Shown: positions 53,553 through 63,045, numbered from the stretch's first letter. The stretch: DNA of 64,000 nucleotides from DB1 sp049323655 (GCA_049323655.1 JBMONO010000034.1:62001-126000); one strand, 5' to 3'. The notes: a model not told the origin generated them from the letters alone. Translations and numbers: made by a program.

Positions 53553-54425
53553 ATGCCGAGTCTAAAAGATGTCAAAAGCCAGATAACTGGTGTGAAAAAG
53601 ACATCACAGATCACCAAGGCGATGAACATGGTGTCTGCGGCCAAGCTGCGCGGCGCCCAGATGAAGATGGAGAATTTCCGTCCATATGCCACCAAGTTCA
53701 AAGAGGCACTTGGCAGCATCAGCGGCAACATGAAATCAAGCGAGTTTCCGCTGATGAAGGTCCGGGATGTGAAAAGTGTTGAGATTGTTGTCGTCACCTC
53801 CGATCGTGGTCTGTGCGGAAGTTTTAACAGCAATATCATGCGCATGGCTGAAAAGCTCATGCAGAAATACGAGGCTGAAGGCAAAAAGGTCAGCCTGGTC
53901 TGCGTAGGCAAGAAAGGGAGCCAGTATTTCAAGAAAACCGGCAAAATCCGCAAAAACTACCGCGATATCATGGGCAACTTCCAGATGTTCAATGCCCGTG
54001 AGATTGCCCAGGACGTAGCCGCGAATTTCATGGAAGGGGGCAGCGACGAGGTGCAGATTGTCTACGGCAGCTTCATCAGCGTCGCCAGGCAGGTGCCGGT
54101 CGCTCTCCACTATCTGCCGGTGAAACCGGTGGTGGCCGATCCCGGCGAGAAAAAGGGGCAGACCGGCGCCTATATCACCGAGCCCAGTCCTGAAGAGATC
54201 ATGGACGTCCTCCTGCCGCTTTATATGAACGTCATGGTCTATAACGCCATGCTGGAGGTCGGCGCCAGCGAACATGCCGCCCGAATGACCGCCATGGACA
54301 ATGCGACAAAGGCGTGCAAGGACATGATTCATAACCTGACCATGGTCTACAACAAGGCCCGTCAGTCGGCGATTACCGGCGAGCTGATGGATATTGTCGG
54401 CGGTGCTGAGGCCCTCAAAGGATAA
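53553..54425 (+). CDS. atpG: ATP synthase F1 subunit gamma
   Basis: Central rotor shaft of 290 residues with the conserved ends: LKDVKSQITGVKKTSQITKAMNMVSAAKL at the N-terminus and EHAARMTAMDNATKACKDMIHNLTMVYNKARQSAITGEL at the C-terminus, plus SDRGLCGSFN. GGAG precedes the ATG. Confidence 0.95.
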   Translation: MPSLKDVKSQITGVKKTSQITKAMNMVSAAKLRGAQMKMENFRPYATKFKEALGSISGNMKSSEFPLMKVRDVKSVEIVVVTSDRGLCGSFNSNIMRMAEKLMQKYEAEGKKVSLVCVGKKGSQYFKKTGKIRKNYRDIMGNFQMFNAREIAQDVAANFMEGGSDEVQIVYGSFISVARQVPVALHYLPVKPVVADPGEKKGQTGAYITEPSPEEIMDVLLPLYMNVMVYNAMLEVGASEHAARMTAMDNATKACKDMIHNLTMVYNKARQSAITGELMDIVGGAEALKG

Positions 54426-54500
54426 ATGAGTACGTTCCGCGTTTGAGAGCATCAGTCTCTTGAACAGAGAATTTTAATGCTGCTAGGAGGCATATACGAT

Positions 54501-55919
54501 ATGAGTAATCAGAATGTAGGAAAAATCATCCAGGTAATCGGACCCTGTGTTGACGTCGAATTTGAACAGGGCCAGCTGCCGGCAATCATGAACGCCCTTT
54601 TTGTGTCGAACCCCGGCATCAGCGATGAGGCAGATAATCTCGTTATTGAGGTTGCTCAGCATCTCGGCGACAACGTCTGCCGCTGCATCGCCATGGATCA
54701 GACCGACGGACTTGTTCGCGGTATGGATGCCCGCGATACCGGCGCCCCGATCGTTATTCCTGTTGGCGCGCCGTCCTTGGGCCGCATCATGAACGTCGTT
54801 GGCCGTCCGGTGGACGGTCTCGGTCCGATCACATCGGACAAAAAGGCGCCGATTCACAAGCCTGCCCCCGCCTTTACCGAGCAGGACACTGAGGTACATG
54901 TTCTCGAAACCGGCATCAAGGTTATTGATCTGCTCGTACCGTTTCCCCGCGGCGGCAAGATGGGCCTTTTCGGCGGCGCCGGTTGCGGAAAGACCGTTAT
55001 CATGATGGAGATGGTAAACAATATCGCCATGCACCATGGTGGTATCTCGGTTTTCTGTGGTGTTGGCGAGCGGACCCGCGAAGGAAACGACCTCTATCAC
55101 GAGATGAAGGAGTCCGGCGTTCTTCCCAAGGCTGCTCTGGTTTACGGCCAGATGACCGAACCCCCCGGAGCCCGTTCACGCGTTGCCCTCACCGGTCTGT
55201 CCGCTGCTGAGTATTTCCGCGATGAGGAAGGACAGGACGTTCTTTTCTTCGTTGACAATATCTTCCGCTTCACCCAGGCCGGAGCCGAGGTATCCGCTCT
55301 GCTCGGCCGTATCCCCTCTGCGGTAGGTTACCAGCCGACCTTGGCGACCGACCTTGGTGCCCTCCAGGAGCGCATCACCTCCACCACCAAGGGGTCGATT
55401 ACTGCAGTTCAGTGTGTTTACGTTCCAGCTGACGACCTCACCGACCCGGCACCTGCCACCACCTTTGCTCACCTTGACGGTACCGTTGTACTTTCCCGTC
55501 AGATCGCCGAGCTGGGAATCTACCCGGCGGTTGACCCGCTCGATTCCACTTCCCGCATCCTCGATCCCAATGTTCTCGGCGAAGATCACTATCAGGTTGC
55601 CCGTCAGGTGCAGCAGACCCTGCAGAAATATAAAGATCTGCAGGACATTATCGCCATTCTCGGGATGGACGAGCTTTCCGAGGAAGATCAACAGCTGGTT
55701 GGGCGCGCCCGCAAGATTCAGCGTTTCCTTTCCCAGCCCTTTACCGTAGCCGAGACTTTTACCGGTATGGCCGGCAAATACGTCAAGGTTGATGACACCG
55801 TGCGCGGCTTCAAGGAGATTCTTGAGGGCAAGCACGATGATCTGCCTGAGACCGCATTTTACATGGTCGGTACCATCGAAGAGGCGGTTGAAAAGGCGGC
55901 CAAGGCAAAAGCTGCATAA
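54501..55919 (+). CDS. atpD: ATP synthase F1 subunit beta
   Basis: Catalytic subunit of 472 residues. P-loop GLFGGAGCGKTVIMMEMVNNIA (GGAGCGKT at 158-165), where Cys replaces the usual Val; catalytic Glu in FCGVGERTREGNDLYHEM; ALVYGQMTEPPGARSRVALTGL; VLFFVDNIFRFTQAG; and GRIPSAVGYQPTLATDLG. AGGAGG lies before the ATG at 54501; the frame extends to 54477. Confidence 0.97.
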   Translation: MSNQNVGKIIQVIGPCVDVEFEQGQLPAIMNALFVSNPGISDEADNLVIEVAQHLGDNVCRCIAMDQTDGLVRGMDARDTGAPIVIPVGAPSLGRIMNVVGRPVDGLGPITSDKKAPIHKPAPAFTEQDTEVHVLETGIKVIDLLVPFPRGGKMGLFGGAGCGKTVIMMEMVNNIAMHHGGISVFCGVGERTREGNDLYHEMKESGVLPKAALVYGQMTEPPGARSRVALTGLSAAEYFRDEEGQDVLFFVDNIFRFTQAGAEVSALLGRIPSAVGYQPTLATDLGALQERITSTTKGSITAVQCVYVPADDLTDPAPATTFAHLDGTVVLSRQIAELGIYPAVDPLDSTSRILDPNVLGEDHYQVARQVQQTLQKYKDLQDIIAILGMDELSEEDQQLVGRARKIQRFLSQPFTVAETFTGMAGKYVKVDDTVRGFKEILEGKHDDLPETAFYMVGTIEEAVEKAAKAKAA

Positions 55920-55939
55920 TTCTGCGAGGTTATTGACCA

Positions 55940-56359
55940 ATGGCTGAAACCATACATTTAGAAGTTGTCACCCCTTCCGGGCCGGTGGTCAGCGAAGATG
56001 TTGATATCGTCAGCGCTCCCGGCTATGGGGGTGATTTCGGTGTCCTGGCGAACCACGCTCCCTTTCTCAGCACCATTAAGATCGGCGGTCTGGTCTATAA
56101 GAAAGATGGTAAGGAAAATTATTTGATGGTCAGTGGCGGCTTCTGCGAGGTGTCGAATAACAAGATTACCTTTCTGGTTGAGTCAGCCGAGCCCGGTCAT
56201 CTCATTGATGTCGACCGCGCCATGAGGGCCAAGGAAAGAGCGGAAAAGAGAATCGCCGACGCCAAGACGCAGCAGGAAAAAATCAATATGGCTCGCGCTC
56301 AGGCCGCCCTGCAGCGGGCCTTGGCGCGTTTGAAAATTGCTGAAAAGGCGCCGAAATAA
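55940..56359 (+). CDS. atpC: ATP synthase F1 subunit epsilon
   Basis: Rotor subunit of 139 residues, last gene of the operon: N-terminal beta sandwich (IHLEVVTPSGPVVSEDVDIVSAPGYGGDFGVLANHAPFLS) and C-terminal helical hairpin (MRAKERAEKRIADAK...AQAALQRALARLKIAEK). GAGG is upstream of the ATG. A bidirectional terminator follows at 56538. Confidence 0.95.
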   Translation: MAETIHLEVVTPSGPVVSEDVDIVSAPGYGGDFGVLANHAPFLSTIKIGGLVYKKDGKENYLMVSGGFCEVSNNKITFLVESAEPGHLIDVDRAMRAKERAEKRIADAKTQQEKINMARAQAALQRALARLKIAEKAPK

Positions 56360-56537
56360 CCCCCTGGCAGTCGGTACCGGGAGACTCAGCACCGCAGTGC
56401 GTCCTGAAGATAAATTGATTATTTGCTCATCAGGTGGTGCAGACCTCGGAGCGATTGCCTGAACGGGTCAGAACAAAGCTGAGTTTTGCTCAGCGCCAGG
56501 CGGGTACGTCGATCCCTTTTCGTGCCCTCACATCCAT

Positions 56538-56572
56538 AAAAAAGGCCGGAACATTGTGTTCCGGCCTTTTTT
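56538..56572. terminator. Bidirectional intrinsic terminator between atpC and cheX
   Basis: Perfect palindrome: GGCCGGAACA (56544-56553), loop TTG, TGTTCCGGCC (56557-56566), flanked by A6 on the left and T6 on the right. It can stop both the atp transcript and the opposing cheX-like transcript. Confidence 0.93.
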
Positions 56573-56615
56573 ATATTCACCACCGCTGCGCGTCGCACGG
56601 CTTGGCATTCTCCGT

Positions 56616-57092
56616 CTACCCCTTTTTTGAGCCGAGATTGGCTTCGATGACGAAATCCCCATGTTCGGTGCTGAAGGGGATAACAATGGTAGGCACATCA
56701 GAGTAATAAGAAATCTCCACGTTTTTACCGACCACCATGGTGGGGGTCGCCAGGTCGAACTTGTAATCAAGTTTGGCAAGCTGGGCCTTGGCGCCGCCAC
56801 AAATCATATTGGTGAGTTCACCCACGGCATCGACAATTTCATCATCGACTTTTTCCTTGGGCGCTTCCATCAACATGTTAGCTACGACATGGAGGATGCA
56901 GTTTTCCGAAAAACTGAGAATCATGCACCCAGCAATATCGTCGGAGACCATGCCAATGATACCGGTCACCTCTCCATACGTGAGGGAATTGTCCTTGAGA
57001 CTCGGTTTTTTGGCCTTGACCTGGGTCTGGCACATGGTTTCCAGGACGTTCTTGGTGGCGTTCAAAAAGGGATTGATGAATTCGGCTTTCAT
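56616..57092 (-). CDS. CheX-like chemotaxis phosphatase
   Basis: A 158-residue CheC/CheX-family protein that would dephosphorylate CheY-type receivers. The phosphatase signature E-x-x-N lies in DAVGELTNMICGGAKAQL (E92, N95); the start KAEFINPFLNATKNVLETM and the strand IIGMVSDDIAGCMILSF are typical of CheX. No other chemotaxis gene is adjacent, so its partner is unknown. The gene is monocistronic by position. Confidence 0.87.
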   Translation of the reverse strand: MKAEFINPFLNATKNVLETMCQTQVKAKKPSLKDNSLTYGEVTGIIGMVSDDIAGCMILSFSENCILHVVANMLMEAPKEKVDDEIVDAVGELTNMICGGAKAQLAKLDYKFDLATPTMVVGKNVEISYYSDVPTIVIPFSTEHGDFVIEANLGSKKG

Positions 57093-57336
57093 GAAAGTCC
57101 TTCATTTCCGCGGAAGAAGATCTAAAAATAGGATGATTACCGTTCGACAAATTATAGCACACGCTGATGGAGAAGCAACATGGGATTTCAAAACTCCGCC
57201 GATCCGGAAAAACAGTAAGTGGCTTTTGTTTTGGGGTGAAAATATTGGACAAAAATATTAAAAGACAAAACTGCAATAAGATCTGAACACAGTACACAGT
57301 GACGGCAACATGCTCAGAAAGAAGGAGGACGTTTGC

Positions 57337-58746
57337 GTGAAACCGAAGGAAAGACTTGCCATCGACCGCCAGAAACCCCGTGAACTTGATATTGCTGTTC
57401 GCATCAAAAATTTTGACGAGGTCGTCTTTGGCTATGATGAAGAAACCGCCATTCGCGAGGCCAATCGCTGCCTGCAATGCAAAAAACCAACCTGCCGGGA
57501 GGGCTGCCCGATAGGCAACAACATACCGCAGTTCATCGAACAATTGCGCAATCGACAGTTTGAAGAGGGGTACTGGACGATCCGGCAGACGAGCTCGCTG
57601 CCCGCAGTCTGTTCCCGTGTGTGTCCCCATGAGTTTCAGTGCGAGGGTGCATGCATCCGTGGAAAAAAGGGCGATCCCGTAGCCATCGGCATGCTGGAGC
57701 GTTTTCTTGTCGACTGGATGGTAAAAAACAACAAAAACATAGCATCTCCTTGCGCGCTGCCGAAGAATAAAAAGGTGGCCGTCGTCGGATCCGGCCCGGC
57801 TGGCATGACAGCTGCCTATCATCTTGCTCACGAGGGCTATCACTGCACTATTTTTGAGAGTCTGTCCGTGTTCGGCGGCATGCTTGCTGTAGGCATTCCG
57901 CCCTACCGCCTGCCGCGGGATATCATTAACGCAGAGTTTGATGCCCTGAAAAACTGCGGAGTGACGGTCCGCAACAACGTGGTCATCGGCAGGGACATCA
58001 CCTTGACCCAGCTGAAGGAAAAAGAGGGATTCGACGCGATCTTCATCGGGGTCGGCGCCCATGTCAGCCGTAAGCTTGGCATCGAAGGCGAAGAGATGGA
58101 TGGTGTCTATCATGGGGTGGATTACCTACGTCGGGTCTGCCTTGGTGAAAAGGTAAACATTGGCAAAAAGGTGGTGGTGGTGGGCGGCGGCAACGTGGCC
58201 ATCGATGTGGCCCGCACCGCATTGCGCACCGGGTCTGATGACGTTTTTATCCTTTATCGGCGGACCAAAAAGGAAATGCCGGCCTCCATGGCGGAAATTC
58301 ACCATCTGGAGGAGGAGGGCGTTCACGTCGAATATCTTGCGGCACCGCTCAGGCTGCACGGGGAAAATGGTCGGTTGCACCGGGTGGAGTGCCAGCGCAT
58401 GCAGCTCGGCGAGTGCGATGCCTCAGGCCGCTGCCGGCCGGTGGTTGTCGAAGGCTCGGAATTTTTCATTGAGGCCGACGCAATCATTGCTGCCATCAGC
58501 CAGGATGTCGATCATACCGCCGACAGCGGCACCGACTTCGAGCTGACTCGCTGGCGAACCTACATTGTTGACCCGATAACCCTGCAGACTTCGGTCCCCT
58601 GGATCTTTTCCGGCGGGGATGCGGTTCTCGGGCCGCAGACAGCAGCCAAGGCAGTGTATCAGGGAAAGGTTGCGGCGGAATCAATTAAACGGTATTTAGA
58701 AGGGAGCGACCTGAAAGCGAACCGGGAAGTACGCAACGTATCATAG
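57337..58746 (+). CDS. gltA: GltA-type NAD(P)-dependent glutamate synthase small subunit-like oxidoreductase
   Basis: FAD and Fe-S oxidoreductase of about 469 residues. The N-terminal domain holds cluster cysteines in CLQCKKPTCREGCP and CSRVCPHEFQCEGACIRG; the flavin part has VAVVGSGPAGMTAAYHLA, GGMLAVGIPPYRLPRD, VVVVGGGNVAIDVARTALR, and FSGGDAVLGPQTAAKAV. The size and motifs fit the homotetrameric GltA or the NfnB-type transhydrogenase subunit. No glutamate synthase large subunit or nfnA is adjacent, so electron partner is open. The GTG start at 57337 has AAGGAGG at ideal spacing; the ATG at 57310 does not. Confidence 0.88.
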   Translation: MKPKERLAIDRQKPRELDIAVRIKNFDEVVFGYDEETAIREANRCLQCKKPTCREGCPIGNNIPQFIEQLRNRQFEEGYWTIRQTSSLPAVCSRVCPHEFQCEGACIRGKKGDPVAIGMLERFLVDWMVKNNKNIASPCALPKNKKVAVVGSGPAGMTAAYHLAHEGYHCTIFESLSVFGGMLAVGIPPYRLPRDIINAEFDALKNCGVTVRNNVVIGRDITLTQLKEKEGFDAIFIGVGAHVSRKLGIEGEEMDGVYHGVDYLRRVCLGEKVNIGKKVVVVGGGNVAIDVARTALRTGSDDVFILYRRTKKEMPASMAEIHHLEEEGVHVEYLAAPLRLHGENGRLHRVECQRMQLGECDASGRCRPVVVEGSEFFIEADAIIAAISQDVDHTADSGTDFELTRWRTYIVDPITLQTSVPWIFSGGDAVLGPQTAAKAVYQGKVAAESIKRYLEGSDLKANREVRNVS

Positions 58747-58773
58747 CAGAAAAAAAGGACAGCGCGAGGGCTC

Positions 58774-60447
58774 ATGACCGTATTTTTCGCCAAAAAGGAA
58801 AAGCTGGGGGATCTGCTGGTCAATAAGGGAAAACTCCAGCCAAACCAGCTGGAACGGGCCCTCACCCATCTGCAGTCGGTCCCCCAGGGGCTGGGAGATA
58901 TTCTCGTGTCCCTGGGGTTCATCAGCGAAGAGGACCTGCTGGCCGCTCTGGCCGAGCAGCTCTCCCTGCCAATCTATACCCCGCAGGAAGATGACATCTT
59001 TCTGCCCCTGGCCATCACCAAAATTTTCCACCGTGAGCATCCCTTTGCCCTGATCAGCCGGCAGGAGCGCATCATCCTCCTCTGCCACGATCCCATGGAC
59101 GGCGATATTCTCTCGGCCGCGGCGGCGGAAACCACTGACCCATTTGAGGTGCAGATCGGTCTGGAAAAGGATGTCAAAAAAATCGTCGATGAACATTACG
59201 ATCTCGGCCTGGAGGAAATCGAGCAGAATCCTTATCTGGTTGACGAGGCCGATATCGACAAACTAAAGGACATGGCCTCCGAGGCGCCTGTCATCAAGTA
59301 TGTCAACAATCTGATCGATACGGCGGTCAATCGGCGGGCCAGCGACATCCATATCGAATCGTACGAAGGCGGGCAACTTATCCGTTTCCGGATCGACGGC
59401 ATCCTCCAGGATTACGAAATTCCGCCGCTCTCCATGCAGGCGGCCATCATCTCCCGCACCAAGCTCCTCGCCTCGCTGGACATCGCCGAGCGGCGCATTC
59501 CTCAGGACGGGAAGATCTCTATGCGTATCGGCGGCAAGGAAATCGATCTGCGCGTCTCCACCATGCCGTCGATTTATGGTGAAGGCGTGGTTATCCGCAT
59601 TCTGGAGAAGGGGTCGATCATCCTTGACATGGGGCACCTCGGCATGGGTGATGACATTGAGCGGAAGTTCAAGGAGCTCATTACCTATCCCAACGGCATC
59701 ATCCTCGTAACCGGCCCCACCGGCAGCGGTAAGACCACCACCCTCTACTGTGCTCTGAATCAGATCAACACCGGCAGCAACAAGATTATTACCCTGGAGG
59801 ATCCGGTTGAATACCAGCTCAAGGGCATCAACCAAACCCAGGTGCGCCCGGAGATCGGTCTCACCTTCGCCAAGGGGTTGCGTTCCATCGTCCGCCAGGA
59901 TCCGGACATCATCATGGTGGGCGAGATCAGGGATCTCGATACCGCAGAAATCGCGGTACAGTCTTCCCTTACCGGGCACCTTGTCTTTTCCACCCTGCAC
60001 ACCAACGACGCCCTGTCCGCCGTCACCCGGATGATCGACATCGGGGTGGAACATTTTCTCATCTCCGCAGCCCTGCGCGGGGTGCTGGCCCAGCGGCTGG
60101 TTCGCCGAATCTGCACTCACTGCCGTACCAGTCTGGGCAATATCTCCGAACATCTCGGCCATGTGCCGCGCGGCGGGGATTTTGAGATGTTTACCGGCGC
60201 CGGCTGCGGTCGATGTTCAGGCAGTGGCTACAGCGGTCGTATCGGCATCTATGAGCTGCTTATCATGTCCGACGCCCTGAGTCGGGCGGTGGCAAAACGC
60301 AAGGATCTTGGTGAATTGAAAACGATCGCCTTGGCCGAAGGCTTCCAGGATATGTATCACGACGGGCTGCGCAAGATCCGCGAGGGGCAGACCACGCTGG
60401 CCGAGGTCATCAGGGTGAGTCGGGGAGTTGCCGATGCCGCTCTTTAA
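58774..60447 (+). CDS. gspE: Type II secretion ATPase GspE
   Basis: Secretion ATPase of 557 residues with an N-terminal T2SSE_N domain (LGDLLVNKGKLQPNQLERAL, LGDILVSLGFISEEDLLAALAEQLSLP), Walker A VTGPTGSGKTTTLYCAL, the Asp box ITLEDPVEYQL, Walker B DPDIIMVGEIRDLDTAEIA, the His box STLHTNDA, and a zinc motif CTHC...CGRC. It lies 27 bp after gltA and overlaps gspF by 14 bp. PilB-like function is less likely given the neighbouring gspH-K genes. Confidence 0.93.
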   Translation: MTVFFAKKEKLGDLLVNKGKLQPNQLERALTHLQSVPQGLGDILVSLGFISEEDLLAALAEQLSLPIYTPQEDDIFLPLAITKIFHREHPFALISRQERIILLCHDPMDGDILSAAAAETTDPFEVQIGLEKDVKKIVDEHYDLGLEEIEQNPYLVDEADIDKLKDMASEAPVIKYVNNLIDTAVNRRASDIHIESYEGGQLIRFRIDGILQDYEIPPLSMQAAIISRTKLLASLDIAERRIPQDGKISMRIGGKEIDLRVSTMPSIYGEGVVIRILEKGSIILDMGHLGMGDDIERKFKELITYPNGIILVTGPTGSGKTTTLYCALNQINTGSNKIITLEDPVEYQLKGINQTQVRPEIGLTFAKGLRSIVRQDPDIIMVGEIRDLDTAEIAVQSSLTGHLVFSTLHTNDALSAVTRMIDIGVEHFLISAALRGVLAQRLVRRICTHCRTSLGNISEHLGHVPRGGDFEMFTGAGCGRCSGSGYSGRIGIYELLIMSDALSRAVAKRKDLGELKTIALAEGFQDMYHDGLRKIREGQTTLAEVIRVSRGVADAAL

Positions 60448-61657
60448 GTACAAGGTGGCGGAGGGAAACCGATCGATCCGTGAGGGGGTGGTTGAAGAGG
60501 CGGACCGGGAGGCGGCAGCCCGTAAACTGATGTTGCAGGGACTGCGGCCGCTGGAGATCGCTCCATACAGTGGGAAAGGCGGGAAAAAGATCCGTCTGCC
60601 CACTTTTTTTGACAGGCAGGGCGGCAAGATCAGCACAATGGAGATCGAGTTTTTTACCAAACAGATCGCCATGCTGCTCAGTGCCGGTCTCTCCCTTGAC
60701 GCTGCCCTGCGAGTGATGAAAAATCACAGTCAGAAAGAGGCATTCAAGGAGTTCTGCGGCTCGCTGGAACGCAAGCTCAAGGAGGGGAAATCCTTTTCGC
60801 AGGCACTGTCCGACTATCCTTATTTTTCGCCGATGTATGTTAATATCGTCAGAGCAGGAGAAGAGGGCGGCATCCTTCCTGCCATGCTGAACAGAATATC
60901 CGAATACCAGTCAACCTTTCAGGAGCTGCGCCAGTACATCATCTCGGCCTCGGTCTACCCGCTGATTCTGCTGATTGTCGGCGTCATTGCGGTCATCATA
61001 CTCGTGACAACCATTTTGCCCAGATTTGAGGTGCTTTTCCAGGGAATCGGCCAGCAGTTGCCCGGCCATGTGGCACTGCTGATGGCGGTGGCAGGGTTTG
61101 TCTCAAACAATCTGCTGCTTACCCTGCTTCTCATCTTCGGTCCGATCGCCCTGGCGGTCTGGTATCTGCGCAGCCCGGAAGGCAGGCGCTTTTACCATCG
61201 GCAATCCCTGAAAGTCCCCGTTCTTTCCCTGTTCATCCGGGAACTGGAGACAACCCGCATCTTCCGGACCCTTGAGGTGCTGGTCAACAACGGCGTCCAC
61301 CTGGCCACGGCCTTGAAAATCTGCACCGGCATCGCGGTCAACGAGCAGTTTCAGCAGTTGCTGCACCGGGCCACTGAGGCACTGAAGGAAGGACAGCGGG
61401 TCAGCTCCAAACTGAAGGGTGAACCTTTGCTGCCAAGCCTGGCGGTGGATCTGCTCGCCATCGGCGAAGAGTCGGGGCGGGTTGGCGAGGTCTGCGGCCA
61501 GATTGCCGATCATTTCGATCAGGAGCTGCGCGCCCGGATCAAAAGGATCATTGCCCTGGTCGAACCGGCCTTTATTCTCGCCATCGCCCTGATCGCCGGC
61601 TACATTGTCGTCTCCATGCTGTCGGTCATCCTCGGCATCAACGATATCGCGGGCTGA
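60434..61657 (+). CDS. gspF: Type II secretion inner-membrane platform protein GspF
   Basis: Platform protein of 407 residues with duplicated T2SSF domains: FFTKQIAMLLSAGLSLDAALRVM and ETTRIFRTLEVLVNNGVHLATALKI. Three membrane spans are seen (SVYPLILLIVGVIAVIILVTTILP, LLLTLLLIFGPIALAVWYL and FILAIALIAGYIVVSMLSVIL). ATG at 60434 lies inside the end of gspE; stop overlaps gspH as TGATG. Confidence 0.93.
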   Translation: MPLFKYKVAEGNRSIREGVVEEADREAAARKLMLQGLRPLEIAPYSGKGGKKIRLPTFFDRQGGKISTMEIEFFTKQIAMLLSAGLSLDAALRVMKNHSQKEAFKEFCGSLERKLKEGKSFSQALSDYPYFSPMYVNIVRAGEEGGILPAMLNRISEYQSTFQELRQYIISASVYPLILLIVGVIAVIILVTTILPRFEVLFQGIGQQLPGHVALLMAVAGFVSNNLLLTLLLIFGPIALAVWYLRSPEGRRFYHRQSLKVPVLSLFIRELETTRIFRTLEVLVNNGVHLATALKICTGIAVNEQFQQLLHRATEALKEGQRVSSKLKGEPLLPSLAVDLLAIGEESGRVGEVCGQIADHFDQELRARIKRIIALVEPAFILAIALIAGYIVVSMLSVILGINDIAG

Positions 61658-62103
61658 TGGCAACGAGAGGCGCAGACTGGGAATGTGGTCACCGCCAGTG
61701 CGGTTTTTCCCTGCTCGAACTGCTCACCGTGCTGGTGCTGCTGGCGGTGGTGGCCGGAATCACCGCTCCTCAGCTGGGACGGTTGCTGAGCGGGCTTGAT
61801 TTTCGTAAACAGACGGCAGCGATCACCGCCACGCTCCGGGGCATTCGTCTGCAAGCCATTGCCTCCGGCAGGGAGATCGCGGTCCGGATCGAGGAAAACC
61901 GCTTGCTGCTGTGGACCGGGCAGGAAGAGATGGAGGAGCGTTCTGTCGGTCTTGGTCCGGAGGATGAGCTGACGATGACGCCGGCAACCGTTTTTTTTTC
62001 CCCCCAGGCAACGGCAACGCCGGCGACGCTGACCTTTACCAGCGGTGGCCGGCGGCGCATCATTGTTCTTGATGCCCTGACCGGGCTGCCGATCATGGAG
62101 TGA
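61657..62103 (+). CDS. gspH: Type II secretion pseudopilin GspH
   Basis: Pseudopilin of 148 residues with a type IV prepilin peptide: cleavage after the Gly of CGFSLLELLTVLVLLAVVAGI, Glu at +5. The mature part (DFRKQTAAITATLRGIRLQAIASGREIAVRI) has the GspH/FimT pattern. The major pseudopilin gene gspG, usually between gspF and gspH, is missing here. TGATG overlap with gspF and an overlap with the next pseudopilin gene. Confidence 0.85.
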   Translation: MATRGADWECGHRQCGFSLLELLTVLVLLAVVAGITAPQLGRLLSGLDFRKQTAAITATLRGIRLQAIASGREIAVRIEENRLLLWTGQEEMEERSVGLGPEDELTMTPATVFFSPQATATPATLTFTSGGRRRIIVLDALTGLPIME

Positions 62104-62117
62104 AGCCGGTTTTTGTC

Positions 62118-62702
62118 ATGACGGACACGCGGGGGGTGAAAAACTGTTCGGCTCGGCAAGGGGGATTCACCCTTTTCGAGGTGATGGTGGCGGTGCTGCT
62201 GCTCGCCATGGTCTCCACCATGATCTACTCCATCCTTAATGTCAGTATCACCTTTTCGGAAAAGGGGGAAAAGCGGATTCTCGCCCTTGAACGCAAGCTG
62301 GGACTGCTTGGGCTGCTCGAGCGGCAGGTCAAATGCGCAGTGTATGATGACCGGCGCAAAGAGGTCGCTATGTCGGCGGATGACACTATTTTCCGGCTGA
62401 CAACCAGGGCGCCGCTCCTCTATGCCCGAGCAGAGACGGTGCTGGCCGTCTACCGTTTTGATCCGAACAGCAACGTTCTTTATTATCTGGAAAAACGCGA
62501 TTTTTACAACGCCGATTATGAAGGGGACTACATTCCGGATTTCGAGGAGATGACGGTGCTGATTCCGGACAGCCCGCCCCTTTCCTTTTCTTACGAGGAA
62601 GGGGAGAGTGCTGTTCTGATTATTGTTGATGGGGAGGAACATGTCTTTACGCCGTGGTGTCAGATCGAAAAAAGAGAGTCTGTTCGAGATGACGAGATGT
62701 GA
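62118..62702 (+). CDS. gspJ: Type II secretion pseudopilin GspJ-like
   Basis: Prepilin-like protein of 194 residues with the cleavage site in QGGFTLFEVMVAVLLLAMVSTMIYSIL (Glu at +5). The larger size and the beta-rich C-terminus (VLAVYRFDPNSNVLYYLEKRDF) fit the GspJ minor pseudopilin. The ATG at 62118 is taken; a GTG at 62100 overlapping the gspH stop is possible. It precedes gspI, reversing the usual I-J order. Confidence 0.8.
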   Translation: MTDTRGVKNCSARQGGFTLFEVMVAVLLLAMVSTMIYSILNVSITFSEKGEKRILALERKLGLLGLLERQVKCAVYDDRRKEVAMSADDTIFRLTTRAPLLYARAETVLAVYRFDPNSNVLYYLEKRDFYNADYEGDYIPDFEEMTVLIPDSPPLSFSYEEGESAVLIIVDGEEHVFTPWCQIEKRESVRDDEM

Positions 62703-63030
62703 GCGGCATGCCGGGCCGATGGAGCAGGGGTTCACCCTGCTTGAGGTGCTGGCCGCGGTCCTTATCCTGGGACTGGCCTATGTCGCCACCCTGGAGAGCT
62801 TTTCCGTTGCCATGCGCAATATCGGCAAGGCGGAAACAAAGCGATCCCTGTTGCTGGCGGAGATGGCCGCTTTTTGCCAGGATGTGCGGTTTGTCGGGAC
62901 AGAGGCTTTCCCGGCGGCGGAGGAGGAAGAGGAGGGTGTTCTCTACCTGGAAGGACGAAAACTGCGATTGCTGGTGGTACGCAGCGAAAGCGGGGAATTG
63001 ATATCGTTGCGGCTTGGGCCTGTACTGTAA
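62689..63030 (+). CDS. gspI: Type II secretion pseudopilin GspI-like
   Basis: A 113-residue prepilin with EQGFTLLEVLAAVLILGLAYVATLESF; cleavage after Gly and Glu at +5. Short mature domain, as in GspI. The ATG at 62689 overlaps the end of the gspJ-like gene by 14 bp; another in-frame ATG at 62719 would leave a minimal leader. Confidence 0.8.
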   Translation: MTRCERHAGPMEQGFTLLEVLAAVLILGLAYVATLESFSVAMRNIGKAETKRSLLLAEMAAFCQDVRFVGTEAFPAAEEEEEGVLYLEGRKLRLLVVRSESGELISLRLGPVL

Positions 63031-63045
63031 AGGCGAATTTGAGAC

